A stretch of DNA of 33,663 bases from Pleurotus djamor (taxonomy: Eukaryota > Basidiomycota > Agaricomycetes > Agaricales > Pleurotaceae): assembly GCA_029747585.1 (NCBI GenBank), contig JAPEVF010000494.1:1-33663 (forward strand). The letters run 5' to 3'. The notes under the pieces are model-generated. The model was not told where the DNA came from and did no database searches. It saw only the letters and a program-made list of their open reading frames with translations. Below are positions 21,785 to 30,680 of the stretch, in pieces; positions within the stretch are counted from its first letter, which is position 1; each line of letters starts with the position of its first letter. A program made the position numbers and the translations under genes.

Positions 21785-22354
21785 GGTGGGTGACGCGAAG
21801 CGGGGAAAGGAAGAGGACGCTGGCTAACGAAAGCATTGGGAGATATGAGGGCGGATAGGGCTCATTTGGGTTGTCTCAGGGAGCGTACATTTGCTTCCGA
21901 CAAATTGCGCTTCCCCTGAGGGAGACCCTATTAGGGGGTTCAAGTCAATCGGCGCTTATTGCTTGAGGTCACACTTTTAAGTACTGCGACGACCATCCGA
22001 CGACCGCCATGACTGACACGACTAACATCGGGAATGAAATCGGAGAAAGAACTCCTCCCGGCGCGACCTTCGAATATAGGCTGATTGGTGCTGTCTTGAA
22101 GTGAATCACCGGACGGCGGACATGAGGTCAGCTCACTGATCGACCAACGCAAAGTACCAGATATCCTTACTGACTACTTGTGGTGGATTAAGAGAGATGA
22201 AAACTCCGGTCAAGGCATGTGGCGTCGTTGCCGTTCAACACGTCGCAGTTTTAGTCGATTTGGGCGAAGCGTCGGACTGGGAGCCATCTTGGCGACGGTG
22301 GGCATAAACTAGTGCAAGGCTCGGTCTGTCCTAACTTCCTCTTCTCAAAGCTAG
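21785..22354. other. Intergenic
   Basis: No supportable gene. A possible ATG at 22199 opens a frame MKTPVKACGVVAV that might be a remnant first exon for the fragment downstream, but it ends in TAA without a clear donor. Confidence 0.4.
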
Positions 22355-22539
22355 GCACCACTTACTGCGACGGAGCTGTGTATCAAGGAACAAAAACTTG
22401 TGGAGAGTCCAACTTGGGTAAGTCGTTGAATTCACTTCATTATCAATGATCATCATACCACTTCTTTTTGACTCATACATGCCCATTAGATATGATCTCA
22501 TCCATCCCTATCAATGACTACAAGAAGGCTCAAGTTTGA
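22355..22539 (+). pseudogene. Fragment of a double-psi beta-barrel (RlpA/expansin-like) protein
   Basis: Exons 22355-22417 and 22490-22539, joined across a 72-nt intron (GTAAGT...TTAG), read GTTYCDGAVYQGTKTCGESN then LDMISSIPINDYKKAQV and stop. The pattern TYxxG...G..CG..N..DMI.SI...Y is the start of fungal DPBB/RlpA-like secreted proteins, which normally continue about 60 residues further to a DxCPGC-type motif. Here a TGA ends it and no signal peptide exon is found. It is best read as a truncated remnant. Family match is by motif only. Confidence 0.45.
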
Positions 22540-22589
22540 ATTAGTCTGCGAGAAGCTGCCCAGGCTCATGCCCATCTAGTGATATCGGC

Positions 22590-22599
22590 CGCTAAGCGC
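22590..22599. repeat. Copy of recurring 10-mer CGCTAAGCGC
   Basis: Exact reverse complement of GCGCTTAGCG found at 45-54 and 6862-6871, placed between two genes here as well. Confidence 0.6.
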
Positions 22600-22614
22600 T
22601 CAAGCGCTCATGCC

Positions 22615-23243
22615 TCAAGAGCAAACGATGGCCGTAGTAGGTGGAACCACCGAGCTCATCACTGATGTCGACTGAACAGGGACACATTGCGAGTACCATT
22701 CGTGGTATTCGTGACAATACCACCCCGGTAAGCAATGGACCGACCCAGTCCATCCATTGCCTAAAGCCGTTTCAAATCAGAGTCAGCGTACTTGAAGGGC
22801 CTCGTCTGCGAGTACTTACCACCACATTGCTCCCACTGCGAGTGAAAGGTCAGTTCTACTTTTACATCTATCACAGAATGCTCACTTACACCATTCAACG
22901 CGTCAGGCCAGGGTAATACCCATGTTGGTGTCGGTGTCGGACTAATCGTTACTGTCCAGCAAGTGGCGGTTCCAGTGGAACCGAGTGGCGGAGCAGACCC
23001 CGTGGATGTGCTGACCGACACGGTTGATGTCGAAGACCATGGCCAGCCATCACACTACTCGCGCGTGAGTCTCTAGTATCACAACGAAAGGATATCCTGC
23101 TCACCCCGTTGGGATATCCAGGAGCGGGTGTGCACTTAGGCCCCTGATCAGCTTTACTGTGTAACAGTGCGGCTAGGACTCACCCCAAGCGCGGCTCCAA
23201 AGAACGACAGGAACGTGAGTGAGGCCGTGATACGCTGCATCAT
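22615..23243 (-). CDS. Secreted single-CBM1 protein with Ser/Thr linker (array gene G)
   Basis: Five exons (23184-23243, 23105-23143, 22890-23054, 22820-22835, 22615-22760) encode 141 residues. Signal peptide MMQRITASLTFLSFFGAALG (the second Met gives 19 residues as in other members). Exon 2 is GPKCTPAPGYPNG. Exon 3 is unique to this member: a Ser/Thr/Pro-rich linker (SSTSTVSVSTSTGSAPPLGS) with two Cys, probably O-glycosylated. One complete CBM1 follows: WEQCGG split by the intron, then NGWTGSVHCLPGWYC and EWYSQC. It ends TTAIVCS. CBM1 binds crystalline cellulose through a flat aromatic face; the Trp/Tyr positions are present. There is no enzyme domain. Confidence 0.85.
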
Positions 23244-23275
23244 CGTTTACTCACAATTCCCCTCGTTCAGACTGC

Positions 23276-23283
23276 TATTTAAA
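23276..23283 (-). promoter_or_regulatory. TATA-like box of array gene G
   Basis: TTTAAATA on the minus strand, about 33 nt upstream of the ATG. Confidence 0.4.
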
Positions 23284-23640
23284 CCAGGAAGATCATCGGG
23301 ACAAGCATTAATTCCAGGCACCAATTGCGTTGCAGGGAGAGTCTCCCTGTAGTGTATCGCGGGGCTCAGTGGCCGCGTGTGATACCATTCAATCTACGTT
23401 ATCTACCGTAGCGAAGTCAAGTCAATTATTCAATGTGTTCTACACGACACACTTCAGGGTCACTTCCCATACTTGCTACTCATGCGTTCTTCAGGACTTG
23501 CCAGCTCATGTTCGACGTTTGGTGTACTTACTCCTTATTGTTGTCCGGCCCTGAGGAAGTTAGACAGTCATTGACGATCACATCCCCCATGCGTTCTGGG
23601 GGGCCAAAATCGACAATAGCAACACCACCAAGTTACGATC
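23284..23640. other. Intergenic within the CBM1 array
   Basis: No supportable gene; probably the eroded 3' end of gene F plus upstream sequence of gene G. Confidence 0.4.
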
Positions 23641-24116
23641 GACGGATGTGTCCCTGAGACACGAATAAGAAGAGTCGACCTGGCAGTACACAGGTAGCCT
23701 AGAGTGACGATCAGAAATTACTACTTACCGCCGCATTGACCCCACTGATGACACCCGCCGTAAGCATGGATGATAGAGATCTCTCGCCATTGGAATTGTT
23801 TTTTCCTCGAGCTCGCCGCTGAGCGCTGATTCCTGATCAACGTCAGGTATGTAGAGTATAATTCAATTCGATAAGAAGAACAGTCTGCCTCCACGTCCAT
23901 GATACTGGTGTATACTTCACTGACATGGGCTTGACGGAACTGAGATCGCACACTCTCTGGTTCAACATACGCAGGCGACGGAGTTGGGTACGCCAAAGTC
24001 AGGGTCACTTCGAGGAGAGGGTCCGCGAGCATTTAAGTTGGCCTCAAGGTTCACCTTGGGCTCACCGCCAGTGCGACGCCGACGAGCGAGAGCAGAACCA
24101 TCCAAACGTGATACAT
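23641..24116 (-). pseudogene. Decayed two-CBM1 secreted protein gene (array gene F)
   Basis: Exon 1 (24066-24116) still encodes a signal peptide, MYHVWMVLLSLVGVALA, with donor GTGAGC. Exon 2 is recognisable by its Pro/Thr end (TLAYPTPSPA) but has lost the leading Cys and a usable acceptor. In the first CBM1, QCGG reads RQAH and the tail reads DCSSYRIELYSTY, so the last Cys is Tyr. The second module keeps the 16-nt microexon WGQCG (23729-23744) with donor GTAAGT. The exon after the next acceptor is out of frame and has lost the YYSQC end. It is the only member of the 22.6-29.7 kb array that cannot be spliced to an intact protein. Confidence 0.7.
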
Positions 24117-24306
24117 CTCCCTGAAATCATTGGATCTTCCTCGGTACACGAGTCACCTACATATCTATCCGCCTACTCATTCCACGGACCGGAATATTGA
24201 CGGGCAATACTGTCAAGATGCATGTTCTCGGTCGCGTGCCAAGGTTTACGAAGGGACGAAAAGCAGCCAAGAATAAGGTACCGTCTCTTCATCATGATGC
24301 CCTCCG

Positions 24307-24931
24307 TCAGCATTCAACTTCGACAGGGGGCGCAGGTCCGGGGATACATTGAGAATACCACTGATTCATGTAATTGCAGTGGGTTCCGTAGGCACAGTTC
24401 GTGTATCCAAACCACTGGTCACCTTGAGGAGAATTAAATCAGGCGGGTGTACAATGACTTCTTGGAGGTACTTACCTCCACATTGGCCCCACTAGCGTGA
24501 TGAAGGTTTGGTGAAGTCGCTCTGCCCAGCAAAGTAGAGGGACTCACCAGCGAGACAGTGTCCTGCATGAGTATACACTGGTAGAACTGAGGGTTGATTC
24601 CTACACATGTAGTCCCTTCAACGCATTGGGTAGTCCCTACCCAGCCTTCACCTAATGTGGAGGTGAGTTTACGCTGTGGACTAAGGGATCGGTTCAGCTT
24701 ACCACCACATTGGCCGTGCTACAAAGTACGTGGCTATTTTAAGGTTCCTAACTGAATGCAAAAGACCAGAAACTCTCACCAAATCCGCGGGAGGAGGGGG
24801 AGGACAAGGAACCCGTTGCTGATCTACGGTCAGTAAGTACAAGCGCACGAGGGATTCAGTCAACATACAGCAAGAGCACTCCCAACGAAAGCAATCGCGG
24901 CGAGCTTGGAGCAGAGTGATTTGATCGACAT
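24307..24931 (-). CDS. Secreted double-CBM1 protein (array gene E)
   Basis: Six exons (24869-24931, 24780-24818, 24703-24718, 24548-24651, 24476-24491, 24307-24422) give 117 residues. Signal peptide MSIKSLCSKLAAIAFVGSAL plus A; exon 2 QRVPCPPPPPADL. CBM1-a: HGQCGG, then EGWVGTTQCVEGTTC and NPQFYQC. CBM1-b: WGQCGG, then DQWFGYTNCAYGTHC and NQWYSQC. It ends PPVEVEC, placing a Cys at the very C-terminus. Both modules are split after QCGG. In CBM1-a the first aromatic of the usual motif is His and the YY pair is FY, so this module may bind cellulose less well. Two linked modules would raise avidity. No catalytic domain is present. Confidence 0.88.
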
Positions 24932-25248
24932 TGGTTTGAGTCTCGACGCGCTGTGGGGTTGGATAGGATTGTTCGCGTCTTTCGTCTCTTAAATGTGATG
25001 ACCTGAGCAAGCCATCCAGATTTAAAGCAGAGCTGCGACGAGCTGAATTATTGGACCTGAAGCGACGCTGCAACGGCGGCGGTGGGGGTGTTCATCGGGA
25101 AAATGAAAATGGCACACGACAACTGTCCAGTCAAGGAACAAGGCACGAGAAATTTCCCGGGACATCCTTTCTCATGTCATGAGATACGCCGAATAGTCTA
25201 CACGTCCCTGCTGAGGTTATCGACATGACTGGCCCTCTTATTATCCGG

Positions 25249-25866
25249 CTACGAACGGCAGGACGGATCCTCTGGCCAGCACTGCGAGAAGAATTCATTT
25301 CTGTAAACGCAATGATACCCATATTCACAGTTCGTGGGTCCAGGGAAAAGGACACCTGTGGAAGGCGAAGGTTCAGCACACGGAACTCATCAAGCCAGCG
25401 TGCAGTCGCTCACCTCCACACTGATGCCACTGTTGAGTGCGTTCGCATTGAGTACAAGCGCAGTATTGTTGAGATGATATACATACTGGGTAAGCTGGGT
25501 TGGGGTCGGGTAAGCACTGGGAATAGTCTGAATCGTGCCGAAAACAGTAGTATCCTTCAGCGCATTCGTCGGGCGGACCACTCCAGCCAGTCCCTTGATT
25601 GCAAGTGCGTTAGCGGAAGGCGAGACGCAGATCGAAAAGCAAGCACCTGCGCATTGACCATACTTCGTTCATAACATCAGTGAGATCAAGCGCTCGCAAC
25701 CCGAACGCGACCAACTCACATTGGCTATCGTCTCCGATGGACATGGCGAGTATTGCTACAAGAAGTCAGATATGAACAAGGAATGTCAGACAAGGGGGCG
25801 GGGACATACAGCCATAGAGAGCGTGAGCAACGTGAAGGAAACTGAAAAAGCCTGGATTGGTTTCAT
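25249..25866 (-). CDS. Secreted double-CBM1 protein (array gene D)
   Basis: Six exons (25810-25866, 25720-25755, 25647-25662, 25487-25593, 25414-25429, 25249-25355) give 112 residues. Signal peptide MKPIQAFSVSFTLLTLSMA; exon 2 QYSPCPSETIAN. CBM1-a: YGQCAG (the usual second-last Gly is Ala), then TGWSGPPDECAEGYYC and DYSQC. CBM1-b: WHQCGG, then VLFPGPTNCEYGYHC and NEFFSQC. It ends EDPSCRS. The usual YY pair is DY in the first module and FF in the second. All splice junctions are canonical and in phase. Confidence 0.88.
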
Positions 25867-25911
25867 CGCTGACTTCAATGACACTGATTGTATCGAACTA
25901 TNGGGGGGCGG

Positions 25912-25919
25912 CTTTTATA
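25912..25919 (-). promoter_or_regulatory. TATA box of array gene D
   Basis: TATAAAAG on the minus strand, 46 nt upstream of the ATG at 25866; an N followed by six G (25902 onward) lies between them. Confidence 0.6.
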
Positions 25920-26526
25920 CAACGGCAAATGTGCTTCCAGACGTCTAGTGCCTTGGAATCAGCTTTGCCATGATACCCCTGAACTCAAGTCTTACTCAAC
26001 AAGTGTGCATCAAAAAACGATCCCCAGCGGTGGATGATAGAGGATCCGAATGATAGGAAACGTGTCCTCGGGATTAAGAGAGACAAAAAATGGGAAGGAC
26101 CACGCGGCGAATTCAATGAGGAACAAAGAACGAACGCTACGTAAAAGATGGAGAGTAAGACTGCGAGGCCTTCAATCAGTAAACGGTTCAACATTGTGAT
26201 GATCACTCTGCCTACCTTATGAGAGACGTGGGGTAGAGAGTATGCAGAGTCCTAACCACCATAGAAAACAATGATGAACACATGCTTGAACGCTGGTCAG
26301 GCCTGTAGGTCACTGCACTTGAGGCAAGGACCGCCGCCTATGACGCGCTATTTGATTTGAGGCTTCTTGCGTTGGGGCGAGGAGCGAAAATCAGACGCCG
26401 TTCATCATAGATCGCTCAGCATTCTAGCAATGGGCTTTATATTTTCCTGGAAAGCACTCGTGACACTCAGGCCAAAAGGCGACAAAGCAGTACGGGTACA
26501 AACGACGCCCTATGATGTTCTAACCA
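25920..26526. other. Intergenic within the CBM1 array
   Basis: No intact gene. A minus-strand frame from 26191 begins MLNRLLIEGLAVLLSIFY and could be an orphan signal or anchor exon, but I found no continuation for it. Confidence 0.4.
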
Positions 26527-27164
26527 TCAAGGGGGGCATGGTGCGTCCCCTGGCAAGCACTGCGAATAGTACTCGTTGAGTACATGGCAATGGTTGCCGT
26601 ACGCACAATCCGTGGGCCCGGTGAAGTAGTTTCCTTGGCGAAGTCGCGAGTCAGCCGGGAGAAAAAAAAAGACAGGAAGGAGAGTTCGCTTACCGCCACA
26701 TTGAGCCCACTGGTAGGGTAATGGTTGTGAGTTTGAGCGTCGTTTCACAAGGTGGAAAGAACGAAGGTACGTACGCGGGGAGCCGTGACCGGAATGGGCA
26801 AGCATTGGGAGTAATACACGTTATGTTCATAACAGTAGTACCCTCCGACGCATTGAGTAGTTGGGCCAGTCCAGCCGAGTCCTATCGCACGCGTGTCTCA
26901 GAGTTCTTGAACACAAATGACATCGGAAACGAAACGCACCTCCGCATTGGCCGTACTGGAAACGGACGGATGAGATGTGAGTAAATGGATTCGGCTCGCA
27001 AAAATGTCGGTCTTACGATGGGTACGACTGGAGGAGGGCAAGGTGTTTGCTTTACAACATAGAGTTAGTCAACGGGGTTTGTACGAGAAGTAAAGCCAGA
27101 AACGTACCGCTAAAACGAGGCCGATAAACGCCAATGGCACAGATAACACTTGAAGTAGCTTCAT
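26527..27164 (-). CDS. Secreted double-CBM1 protein (array gene C)
   Basis: Six exons (27108-27164, 27017-27049, 26940-26955, 26775-26881, 26694-26709, 26527-26633) give 111 residues. Signal peptide MKLLQVLSVPLAFIGLVLA; exon 2 QTPCPPPVVPI. CBM1-a: YGQCGG, then LGWTGPTTQCVGGYYC and NVYYSQC, close to the textbook consensus. CBM1-b: WAQCGG, then NYFTGPTDCAYGNHC and NEYYSQC. It ends GDAPCPP. This is the most canonical member, with all expected aromatic binding residues. Both modules carry the QCGG-splitting intron. Confidence 0.9.
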
Positions 27165-27210
27165 CGATGCTGTCAACAATATCGACGGTGACCGGGAGGG
27201 GCTCAGACAA

Positions 27211-27216
27211 TTTATA
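27211..27216 (-). promoter_or_regulatory. TATA box of array gene C
   Basis: TATAAA on the minus strand, 47 nt upstream of the ATG at 27164. Confidence 0.55.
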
Positions 27217-27857
27217 CGGGCAACGCAGACGAAGAGCCTGTCTTTCGATGCTGACCCTTGCTTGAAAGTCTGCAGAACTCTTTCCGTGCCTTGAACGGAT
27301 GGGACGAGGTCGTTTGCGGAGGAAGATGTTCGGCATAAGTCCGCTACGACTAGGATCAGCCTTTNAAAAAAACGTAGATAGAGAGTCTGGAAACGTACCT
27401 TAGGATTCAGACCAAGGCATGTTGACGCCCATAGGCACAAGGGATGTGGCGGAGATACCGCCAAACTAGTAGGAGGTGAGGTGCGGAACGCCTAACCTCG
27501 GCGCGTAAGCAAAAGATAAGAAAGGGCGACGCGAATCCATAGACTCACCCTGCATTCTAAACCCCCGTCACACGACCACCAAGGGGAACACAACTGGGCT
27601 CAGGGTGGAGGGTAGATCCTTCATTGTGAACGAACCGCAGGATGCGCTGGCGTGCATAGATGACAGATCATCGGGATTATCACGCCCACGGGGATGTCAA
27701 GATCAAGGAACAAGGAACAAAGAGACGACCTGTCGTCGTCTCAGACATCACAAATCGATGAAACGAATGGGAGCGGGAAAACCACAATTGGGATTCAACA
27801 ATCTGAGTTAAGACAATCCGCTACATGAGGACTGTGTCTGTTAGCAAAGTTGACAGG
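27217..27857. other. Intergenic within the CBM1 array, possible relic
   Basis: No intact gene. On the minus strand near 27410-27470 the sequence after a CTAG acceptor-like site reads TTTGGCGG and then TGTGCCTATGGG, reminiscent of a CBM1 second half (CAYG), but out of frame. An N lies at 27365. Confidence 0.35.
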
Positions 27858-28478
27858 TCATTGTCCTGCTGCCAAGGTTGGGCAGATGACGGTCACGGTG
27901 GGCGTCGCAGGTCCAGCTACACACTGGGAGTAATACGCGTTGAGGTACTGGCAATGGGCTCCTTCGATGCAATTGGTGTTCCCGGTGAACGCCAGACCTA
28001 GATAAAGGGAAAAAGTGAGTATCGAGGATTTCAAGGGCGCGTGCAATTCAAGACGTACCTCCACATTGACCCCACTATGAGCATAGAATGTTGCGTTAGA
28101 AGAAAGGATGTCAGGTGGAAAGAGGACACTCACGACTGGGACAGCCTCCATGTCCAGGATGCATTGCGAGTAGTTTTGCGTATAATTGTGGCAGTAAAAG
28201 CCACCGGGGCAAATATGACTGCCCGTCCATCCTACACCACCGCACTGCGTCCACTGAAATTACCGAGATTGGGTGAGTTCAAGGGGATGGGTGGTATAAA
28301 GACAGATCATACCGCAGGAGCAACAGGTGTAGGATTCAGCGTCATCGTCGTACACGGTGTTTGCTAAAATTGGTTCATCGTCAAACTCGGTCACGGGTGT
28401 GTTAAGCAACGTCAAACTCACCGCAACCACTCTGCCAAACAAGGAGGCCATGAAAAACGCGACGATAACAATGGTCAT
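27858..28478 (-). CDS. Secreted double-CBM1 protein (array gene B)
   Basis: Five exons (28422-28478, 28313-28363, 28134-28253, 28059-28074, 27858-27997) give 127 residues. Signal peptide MTIVIVAFFMASLFGRVVA; exon 2 QTPCTTMTLNPTPVAPA. CBM1-a is unsplit: WTQCGGVGWTGSHICPGGFY, C, then TQNYSQC. CBM1-b is split after WGQCGG, then LAFTGNTNCIEGAHC and NAYYSQC. It ends PTVTVICPTLAAGQ. Exons 1 and 2 have exactly the same lengths (57 and 51 nt) as in gene A. Having one split and one unsplit module makes it intermediate between gene A and the others. Confidence 0.9.
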
Positions 28479-29128
28479 GACAGGATGATTTGCTTTGATC
28501 TCAAGTTTTGAGAAGGTCCAAAGAGAGGAGTCGAAGGAGGAGCCCACGAAGAAAGGCCTGGGAGAACTTGAAAAAGCGAGCTGCGCCGTGAATTCTGAGT
28601 TCTTGAAAACTGGTAAGAATGATGGTGTATGCATACCTCTCGTCCCGGTTCCTAGTCCTAGTCAACTGCCATAGGGTTATCTAGACCCTTCTCCGTTTCG
28701 AGATTCATACCTCCGAGCTTCGCTTCGAGCACCGTGCCCTGGCTCAAGTCCAAGGACATTCAGCTGGCAAGCCTCCATTGGTCGAGCCCGCGGAAACCAC
28801 GATGAGCTATGTTGTGGTTTTCGTACGGTCTTCGGCGTTCATTCAAAGGTCCAAGAGTAGTGTTATGTGACGAGGAAAAAATACANGCGACCAGAAGAGA
28901 GAGCAGAGCAGCGGTGGCTGACAGGCTGTCGACGGTCGTTGTCCTCACAAACCAGGATTAAGCGCCAAGGTGGCCTTCCGGTACCTCCTAATGTCTCCCC
29001 CTATATTCGCGGAAGGAGGTTTCGAGTATTCATGCAAGTCGTGGGTCGGAGATGGGAAGGTGCTGAACAAAGCGTAGAAATTGATCCAAGTGGTGAAGAT
29101 ACATGATATCCTTCGTAAACTAGAGCAT
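28479..29128. other. Intergenic within the CBM1 array
   Basis: No supportable gene; N at 28886. It should hold the promoter of gene B, but no clear TATA element was found. Confidence 0.4.
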
Positions 29129-29671
29129 CTAGCAAATTACTGAAGTAATTGGTGGCTGGGACCCACTGAGACATTGGGAGTACCACTCGTTGTAATAACT
29201 GCAATACGTTCCGACAACGCAGTTAGTATGGCCAGTATAAATGGCTCCGCCACATTGTCCCCACTAACAGATCATAAGGTGGAGAATCATGGAGAGTTCC
29301 GGGCCCTGGGACTTACAAGAGGAATAGCGTCAGGATCGGGCAAGCATTGCGCATACCATTCGTTATGCTCGTAACAAGCGTAGCCGGGCGCGCATTGAGT
29401 AAGCGGTCCAGTGTGGGTCGAGCCACCGCACTGCTGATACTGTAGCAAGGTGGAGGGGATCAGAGGCTGGGATGCATCGAGAATAAGAAGAGTAGCCGAC
29501 CAATGGGACATAAGCAGAGGTCGGAGTCGGTAGAATTGTCGTCGTTGTACATGGTCCTTGCTAGATGCCAGAATACTCAGCGAGCAGTAGTGCAGGAACT
29601 GTGAGACTACGCACACCAAGGGCACAGCCCAAAAGACACGACAAAAATAAGAGTGCTGCTTGCGAGGTCAT
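29129..29671 (-). CDS. Secreted double-CBM1 protein (array gene A)
   Basis: Four exons (29615-29671, 29510-29560, 29317-29439, 29129-29263) give 121 residues. Signal peptide [19 protein letters not shown]; exon 2 [20 protein letters not shown]1-a: [20 protein letters not shown], then AC and NEWYAQC. CBM1-b: [20 protein letters not shown], then C and NEWYSQC. It ends PITSVIC, again a terminal Cys. Neither module has the internal intron; the introns fall only between modules. The donor after exon 2 (GTCCCA) is weak, so that junction is the least certain. Confidence 0.85.
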
Positions 29672-29738
29672 TGATGGCCTGCTTATCGGTCGCTTGAGTT
29701 CGAAGTACTTGAGTCAGAGAGAAATCTAAAGCGACTAG

Positions 29739-29748
29739 TTTAAATATA
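29739..29748 (-). promoter_or_regulatory. TATA-like box of array gene A
   Basis: TATATTTAAA on the minus strand, about 68 nt upstream of the ATG. Confidence 0.45.
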
Positions 29749-30029
29749 TGAGAGTTTGCTCACAGACCTCGCAATGAAATCGTCTTGGATGCTAGGTACG
29801 ATTTGAGCCTGATCCTAGCCCTGCCATAATCCATTGACAGCGGGAAAACAGGACGATCGTAAAGGTGGCATCGTCGGAGAAAACACGTATCAGATTCATC
29901 GCGTACCTACCACAGGACTGAATGCGGTCGATTCCGCTGAGTCAAGTCTGGTAAAGGAAGAGACCTTGTCGCAGGGCGGGACTGAATTGACGATATATTA
30001 AAAATACAAGGTCCACAATGGGGGTTTGC
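29749..30029. other. Intergenic
   Basis: Upstream region of gene A and 3' flank of T3; nothing recognisable. Confidence 0.45.
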
Positions 30030-30680
30030 TCAATTCTGGGGTTGGTACGAAGGAGGGGGTACAGCCGGTGCCTATACGCTGGTTAGAGTAAGATCATCAT
30101 GGTGTGAATGAGGGCCCTACTTGTATCCGATCCGCTGAAGGAGGACGTGGCGCTGTTGACGGGTGGTAAGGGGGTGGTACGAGGGGACGCGCTGCTGGCA
30201 TTGGGAATTGCTGTATTCGATCTTGAGTCAAGTCGGTCAACGAAACTAGGACACTGACGGACGAACCTCATCTTCTTCCCGGTCATACGCAGGTGGCCTC
30301 CGTGACGGGCCACTGCGGTAGCCCACAAACGGCGATCCACCTTCTGGCCTAGGAACGAAATCATCCCTCCTCCTCGCTGAAGAATCCGTAACCTCTTTCA
30401 GACGGACTTCGTTCATGTAGAGCAATCGCGCTCGCATTCGACGTCGTTGGCGGAATAACGTAGCACATGTCGTCAAGATAAACAGAGAAATGATAACAGC
30501 TGTGGGGGTGTCTGCTCTGAGCCCCGTCTAACCAAGAATTGAACGGCCATTTCGCTCACTGATCACTATCATAGTTGATCTTGATATGTTGGAGTTGTTG
30601 TCGTCTCCGTCATTCTGAGCATGAACAAGCAAAGGTTGATGTACGGCCACTATCAAGAAACCAGCAAACGCGAGCATCAT
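30030..30680 (-). CDS. Small single-pass membrane protein with three PPxY motifs (T3)
   Basis: Four exons (30560-30680, 30267-30511, 30121-30210, 30030-30071) give 165 residues. Signal peptide MMLAFAGFLIVAVHQPLLVH then A; ectodomain QNDGDDNNSNISRS with possible N-glycosylation sites; span from TMIVI through TPTAVIISLFILTTCATLF; basic RQRRRMRAR. The cytosolic tail holds PPAY (SRRPPAYDREE), PPPY (LVPPPYHP) and PPSY (VPPPSYQPQN). The first exon is 121 nt and ends inside the span in phase 1, exactly as in T1, which supports common origin. Three PPxY motifs would allow multivalent WW-domain binding, as in adaptors of Rsp5-type ubiquitin ligases (inference). No named family recognised. Confidence 0.78.

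Larger units (their letters stand above)
22615..29671 (-). repeat. Tandem array of CBM1-only secreted protein genes
   Basis: Seven genes in the same orientation (named A to G from right to left) span 7 kb with no unrelated intact gene between them. All have a 17-21-residue signal-peptide exon, a short second exon beginning after the cleavage site, and one or two CBM1 modules. Nine of the modules are split by a phase-1 intron immediately after QCGG (or QCAG), so the start of each lies on a 16-nt exon. Upstream flanks carry TATA elements about 33-70 nt from the ATG where visible. Confidence 0.88.

Noticed and set aside
25225..25674. Plus-strand open frame of 149 codons over array gene D
   Set aside because: Antisense of six in-phase CBM1 exons.
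22615..29671. Reading the CBM1 array as one giant multi-CBM gene
   Set aside because: Each unit has its own signal peptide exon and stop codon, and several have their own TATA box.
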